64,000 bases of DNA, taken from positions 475,040-539,039 of the forward strand of contig NZ_ARXU01000001.1 in NCBI RefSeq assembly GCF_000756655.1, given 5' to 3'. Positions 60,951 to 64,000 of the stretch are shown piece after piece (positions within the stretch are counted from its first letter, which is position 1; the number at the start of each line of letters is the position of its first letter). Source of the DNA: Alcanivorax jadensis T9 (GTDB lineage: Bacteria; Pseudomonadota; Gammaproteobacteria; Pseudomonadales; Alcanivoracaceae). Made by a program: the position numbers and the translations under genes. The notes under the pieces are model-generated. The model was not told the DNA's origin, ran no database searches, and saw only the letters and a program-made list of their open reading frames with translations.

Positions 60951-62024
60951 ATGACCGATAAACAGGTAGACGATCTCAATATCGCTTCACAGGAAGTGTT
61001 GATCACCCCCAATGCGCTGAAGGCAGAGCTGCCGCTTTCCGACAATGCTCGCCAGACCGTGATTGAGGGCCGCGAAACGATCCGTAATATCCTCGACCGC
61101 AAGGACCACCGTCTGTTCGTGGTGATTGGCCCCTGCTCTATCCATGACACCAAGGCGGCCATGGAGTACGCGCAGAAGCTGAAGGCGCTGGCCGAGGAAG
61201 TGAAGGACACCATCTACCTGGTGCTGCGCGTCTATTTTGAAAAGCCCCGTACTACCGTGGGCTGGAAGGGGCTGATCAATGACCCCTACATGAACGATTC
61301 CTTCAAGGTGCAGGACGGCCTGCACATTGCCCGCAAGCTGCTGCTGGATGTGGCCGAGCTGGGTCTGCCTACTGCTACCGAGGCGCTGGACCCGACGACG
61401 CCGCAGTACGTGCAGGATCTGATTGCCTGGAACGCCATCGGCGCACGCACCACCGAAAGCCAGACTCACCGGGAAATGTCATCCGGTCTGTCCAGCCCGG
61501 TGGGCTTCAAGAACGGCACCGACGGCAGCCTGGATGTGGCGGTGAATGCCATGCTCAGCGTGAAGCACCCGCACCGTTTCCTGGGCATCGACCCGGAAGG
61601 CCGGGTGGCGCTGACCACCACCAAGGGCAACCAGTACGGCCACGTGGTACTGCGTGGCGGCGGTGGCAAGCCGAACTACGATTCCGTTTCTGTGGCGCTG
61701 GCCGAGCAAGCGCTGGAGAAAGCCGGTGTGTCCACCAACATCATGGTGGATTGCTCCCATTCCAATTCCAACAAGGACCCAAGCCTGCAGCCGCTGGTAA
61801 TGGAGAACATTTCCAACCAGATTCTGGAAGGCAACCAATCCATTGTTGGCTTGATGGTGGAATCGCATCTGAAGTTCGGTGACCAGAAGCTCCCTGCGAA
61901 TCTGGACGACCTGGAATACGGCGTGTCGATTACCGATGGCTGCATCGCCTGGGACACCACCGAGAAAGCCATTCGCGACATGGCCGACAAGCTGCGCGAC
62001 GTATTGCCCAAGCGCAACGATTGA
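60951..62024 (+). CDS. aroG: 3-deoxy-7-phosphoheptulonate (DAHP) synthase
   Basis: The class I DAHP synthase joins phosphoenolpyruvate and erythrose 4-phosphate, the entry to aromatic amino acid synthesis. The 357-residue length matches the E. coli AroF/G/H type. Motifs: FVVIGPCSIHDTKAAMEYAQ (metal Cys), YFEKPRTTVGWKGLINDPYM, GARTTESQTHREMSSGLSSP, and MVDCSHSNSNKDP. It is a single gene, with a strong terminator. Feedback specificity (Phe, Tyr or Trp) cannot be read with certainty. Upstream is a 112-bp region with no gene; no clear TrpR or TyrR box was found. Confidence 0.94.
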   Translation: MTDKQVDDLNIASQEVLITPNALKAELPLSDNARQTVIEGRETIRNILDRKDHRLFVVIGPCSIHDTKAAMEYAQKLKALAEEVKDTIYLVLRVYFEKPRTTVGWKGLINDPYMNDSFKVQDGLHIARKLLLDVAELGLPTATEALDPTTPQYVQDLIAWNAIGARTTESQTHREMSSGLSSPVGFKNGTDGSLDVAVNAMLSVKHPHRFLGIDPEGRVALTTTKGNQYGHVVLRGGGGKPNYDSVSVALAEQALEKAGVSTNIMVDCSHSNSNKDPSLQPLVMENISNQILEGNQSIVGLMVESHLKFGDQKLPANLDDLEYGVSITDGCIAWDTTEKAIRDMADKLRDVLPKRND

Positions 62025-62039
62025 TCGCTGACTGATACG

Positions 62040-62068
62040 AAAAAGCCGCCTTGATGGCGGCTTTTTTG
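62040..62068 (+). terminator. aroG terminator
   Basis: AAAAGCCGCC-TTGAT-GGCGGCTTTTTTG: 10-bp stem with U tract, 16 bp after the stop. Confidence 0.92.
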
Positions 62069-62088
62069 TGTCCGGGTTTTTTATCCAT

Positions 62089-62179
62089 TGTAGGAGCGCC
62101 TCTCGAGGCGCGAACACGTTCGCAAGCAGGTCCGCCCTCCACGCTACGCTCGGTTCGCGCCTCGAGAGGCGCTCCTACA
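62089..62179. repeat. REP-like doublet, family A
   Basis: TGTAGGAGCGCCTCTCGAGG (62089-62114) and the reverse unit ending CGCTCCTACA (62154-62179), 39 nt apart. Between aroG and the tandem-repeat gene. Confidence 0.9.
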
Positions 62180-62192
62180 AGGGAGTATCCAT

Positions 62193-62228
62193 AAAAAAAA
62201 GCCCGGCGCGAAGGCCGGGCTTTTTTTG
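62193..62228 (-). terminator. Terminator of the tandem-repeat protein gene
   Basis: Minus strand: AAAAAAAGCCCGGC, loop, GCCGGGCTTTTTTTT. Strong GC stem and U tract, 19 bp past the stop codon of the repeat protein. Confidence 0.9.
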
Positions 62229-62246
62229 TTGCTGTTGCCAGTAAGC

Positions 62247-64000
62247 TTAGAGCAAACCACCCAGCAGGCTGTCGAACAGATCCGTCAGGGCGTTGCCGGA
62301 TTCCAGAGAGATGCCCTCTCCAGTTTCCTGGTTCGCCAGACAGGCCAGACCCAGAGTCAGCGACAGATTACCTTCGTCATTAAAGGCACTCAGTAGCGGA
62401 CAGCCGGGCAGCAGACCGATCTGCTCGGAGTTGAGCAGCTCCACGTTGTCCAGGGACTCGATGAAGCACTGGGTCGGATCCACGGTACCGGTTCCAGAGT
62501 TTTCCGGGCACACCTGATCGGTGAGCGGGTTCGGCTCGCTCAACGGGCCCAACAGCTCTTCCAGGGCAGCAAGGCCGGCGCCGGCTTCGGTCAGACAGTC
62601 AGTGGGCGTGGTGGGACCCACCGCACCAGCAGCGGTTTCCGGGCAGAACTGCTCCAGCAGCGGGGCTAGCGGGTTGTCGCCACCGCCACCACCGGGCAGA
62701 CCACCACCGGCCGCTTCCATGAAGCAGGCAGCCGGATCGATCGGCGCGTTAGCCGCCGCTTCCGGGCACAGCGCCTCGGTCAATGGGTTGGGACCCAACA
62801 GCAGCTCTTCCACGTTGCCGAAGCTGTTACCGGCTTCAGTCAGGCAGTCAAACGGCGTGGTTGGACCCAGATCCGCATCAGACGTATTGGGGCAGAACTG
62901 CTCGAGCACTGGCGCCAGCGGGTTGCCATCGGCACCCGGCAGACCACCACCGCCCGGAGCAAAACCACCGGCCGCTTCCATGAAGCAGGCAGCGGGGTCG
63001 ATCGGCGCGTTAGCAGCCGCTTCCGGGCACAGTTGCTCGGTCAGCGGATTGGAACCCAGCAGCAGGTCCTGCACGTCTCCGAAGTTACCACCGGCTTCGG
63101 TCAGACAGTCGATCGGTGTGGTCGGACCCAGATCTGCTTCAGAGGTAGCCGGGCAGAACTGCGCCAGTACTGGCTCCAGCGGGTTGCCGTCAGCACCTGG
63201 CAGACCACCACCGCCCGGGGCAAAGCCACCGGCTGCTTCTTCGAAGCAGGCTGCAGGATCAATCGGGCTGTTCGCCGCCGCTTCCGGGCACAGTTGCTCG
63301 GTCAGCGGGTTGGAGCCCAGCAGCAGGTCCTGCACGTCGCCGAAGTTACCACCGGCTTCGGTCAGACAGTCGATCGGTGTGGTCGGACCCAGATCTGCTT
63401 CAGAGGTAGCCGGGCAGAACTGCGCCAGTACTGGCTCCAGCGGGTTGCCGTCAGCACCTGGCAGACCACCGCCACCCGGGGCAAAGCCACCGGCTGCTTC
63501 TTCGAAGCAGGCAGCAGGATCAATCGGGCTGTTCGCCGCCGCTTCCGGGCACAGTTGCTCGGTCAGCGGGTTGGAGCCCAGCAGCAGGTCCTGCACGTCG
63601 CCGAAGTTACCACCGGCTTCGGTCAGGCAGTCGATCGGAGTGGTCGGACCCAGGTCGCCCATGGAGGTTTCCGGGCAGAACTGCGCCAGAACCGGCTCCA
63701 GCGGGTTACCGTCAGCACCTGGCAGACCACCGCCACCCGGGGCAAAGCCACCGGCTGCTTCTTCGAAGCAAGCTGCGGGATCAATCGGGCTGTTCGCCGC
63801 CGCTTCCGGGCACAGTTGCTCGGTCAGCGGGTTGGAGCCCAGCAGCAGGTCCTGCACGTCGCCGAAGTTACCACCGGCTTCGGTCAGGCAGTCGATCGGA
63901 GTGGTCGGACCCAGATCGGCCATGGAGGTTTCCGGGCAGAACTGCGCCAGTACCGGCTCCAGCGGGTTGCCGTCTGCACCTGGCAGACCACCGCCACCCG
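62247..64000 (-). CDS. Cys-rich tandem-repeat protein lacking Lys, Arg and His (N-terminus off window)
   Basis: Partial: the reading frame is still open at the window edge, and 583 residues are visible. No family recognised. It consists of 87-residue tandem repeats, each with two similar halves (GPTTPIDCLTEAGGNFGDVQ... and SPIDPAACFEEAAGG...NPL-PVL-QFCPET), giving four Cys per unit in fixed spacing. There is no Lys, Arg, His, Trp or Tyr in the visible part, and it is acidic with many Gly, Ala, Pro and Leu. The last 140 residues degrade into a capping sequence ending LTDLFDSLLGGLL. Even Cys number suggests disulfides and export, but the signal region is not visible. A strong terminator follows. 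Confidence 0.88.
   Translation of the reverse strand, partial: GGGGLPGADGNPLEPVLAQFCPETSMADLGPTTPIDCLTEAGGNFGDVQDLLLGSNPLTEQLCPEAAANSPIDPAACFEEAAGGFAPGGGGLPGADGNPLEPVLAQFCPETSMGDLGPTTPIDCLTEAGGNFGDVQDLLLGSNPLTEQLCPEAAANSPIDPAACFEEAAGGFAPGGGGLPGADGNPLEPVLAQFCPATSEADLGPTTPIDCLTEAGGNFGDVQDLLLGSNPLTEQLCPEAAANSPIDPAACFEEAAGGFAPGGGGLPGADGNPLEPVLAQFCPATSEADLGPTTPIDCLTEAGGNFGDVQDLLLGSNPLTEQLCPEAAANAPIDPAACFMEAAGGFAPGGGGLPGADGNPLAPVLEQFCPNTSDADLGPTTPFDCLTEAGNSFGNVEELLLGPNPLTEALCPEAAANAPIDPAACFMEAAGGGLPGGGGGDNPLAPLLEQFCPETAAGAVGPTTPTDCLTEAGAGLAALEELLGPLSEPNPLTDQVCPENSGTGTVDPTQCFIESLDNVELLNSEQIGLLPGCPLLSAFNDEGNLSLTLGLACLANQETGEGISLESGNALTDLFDSLLGGLL
62620..64000 (-). repeat. 261-bp tandem repeats coding the Cys-rich protein
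   Basis: Units of 261 bp (87 codons) begin at 63923, 63662, 63401 and 63140, going down the minus strand. The first three are nearly identical at DNA level, the fourth diverges in its second half, and the fifth (from 62879) is shortened to about 83-84 codons with many changes; a sixth degenerate unit follows. The unit at the window edge continues beyond 64000. Confidence 0.93.

Noticed and set aside
62620..64000. Regular 261-bp repeats considered as CRISPR or non-coding satellite
   Set aside because: The period is a multiple of three, the frame stays open throughout, and changes are protein-like; it is coding.

Overview
The window looks like a chromosomal segment of a GC-rich, aerobic gammaproteobacterium, most likely a marine hydrocarbon degrader of the Alcanivorax type. 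This is inferred from gene content, not from a database match. Core gammaproteobacterial genes are present: dapD-dapE, plsB, rsmJ-uppP, tsaB, yoaA, glnK-amtB, minCDE, etfBA/ETF-QO, rsuA and aroG. They sit among unusually many lipid genes: fadE, a eukaryote-type acyl-CoA-binding protein, an SCP2 protein, two thioesterases, a PlsC-like acyltransferase, a Baeyer-Villiger-type monooxygenase and an MpaB-family oxygenase.

Layout. 1-2.5 kb: end of an ArsC-family reductase gene, then dapD and dapE (lysine/peptidoglycan precursor). 2.5-5.8 kb: an AaeXAB-like efflux operon. 5.9-8.5 kb: aldehyde dehydrogenase converging on a DyP peroxidase. 8.7-16.9 kb: plsB, then minus-strand genes (outer-membrane barrel, rsmJ, uppP, thioesterase, tsaB, yoaA). 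17-21 kb: mobA, SCP2 protein, amtB-glnK with an NtrC-like site, and a CnoX/YbbN thioredoxin. 21.3-26.3 kb: fadE and minCDE, with a 265-bp MITE-like element just before minC. 26.4-34.5 kb: MtfA peptidase, DMT transporter, two hypothetical proteins, acyl-CoA-binding protein, a second copy of the MITE in front of a membrane GAF protein, acyltransferase and thioesterase. 34.6-45.4 kb: LTA-synthase-like sulfatase, FAD oxidoreductase, SDR, the complete ETF/ETF-QO electron route, a LysR regulator and the MpaB-like oxygenase. 45.4-55 kb: rsuA, a 1446-residue uncharacterised protein with a zincin-like C-terminus, a DUF3465 protein, and the monooxygenase/PF10118 pair. 55.2-57.7 kb: an AT-richer cassette of three minus-strand genes including an alarmone-synthetase-like protein. 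57.9-64 kb: GNAT-nitrilase fusion, sirtuin deacylase, aroG, and a secreted-looking tandem-repeat protein that runs off the window.

How the genes fit together. FadE passes electrons to ETF (EtfBA), and ETF-QO passes them to quinone, so beta-oxidation has its full electron route here. PlsB, the PlsC-like enzyme, thioesterases, acyl-CoA-binding protein and SCP2 protein control where acyl chains go. AmtB/GlnK handle ammonium, which limits growth on carbon-rich oil.

The most interesting parts are the 62.2-64 kb repeat protein (no Lys, Arg, His, Trp or Tyr in the visible 583 residues, four Cys per 87-residue unit), the 1446-residue protein at 46.3-50.6 kb, the AT-richer RelA/SpoT cassette, and a dense population of small palindromic repeats, including two copies of a MITE-like element placed 28-36 bp before start codons. 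No tRNA, rRNA, CRISPR array or complete insertion sequence was seen.
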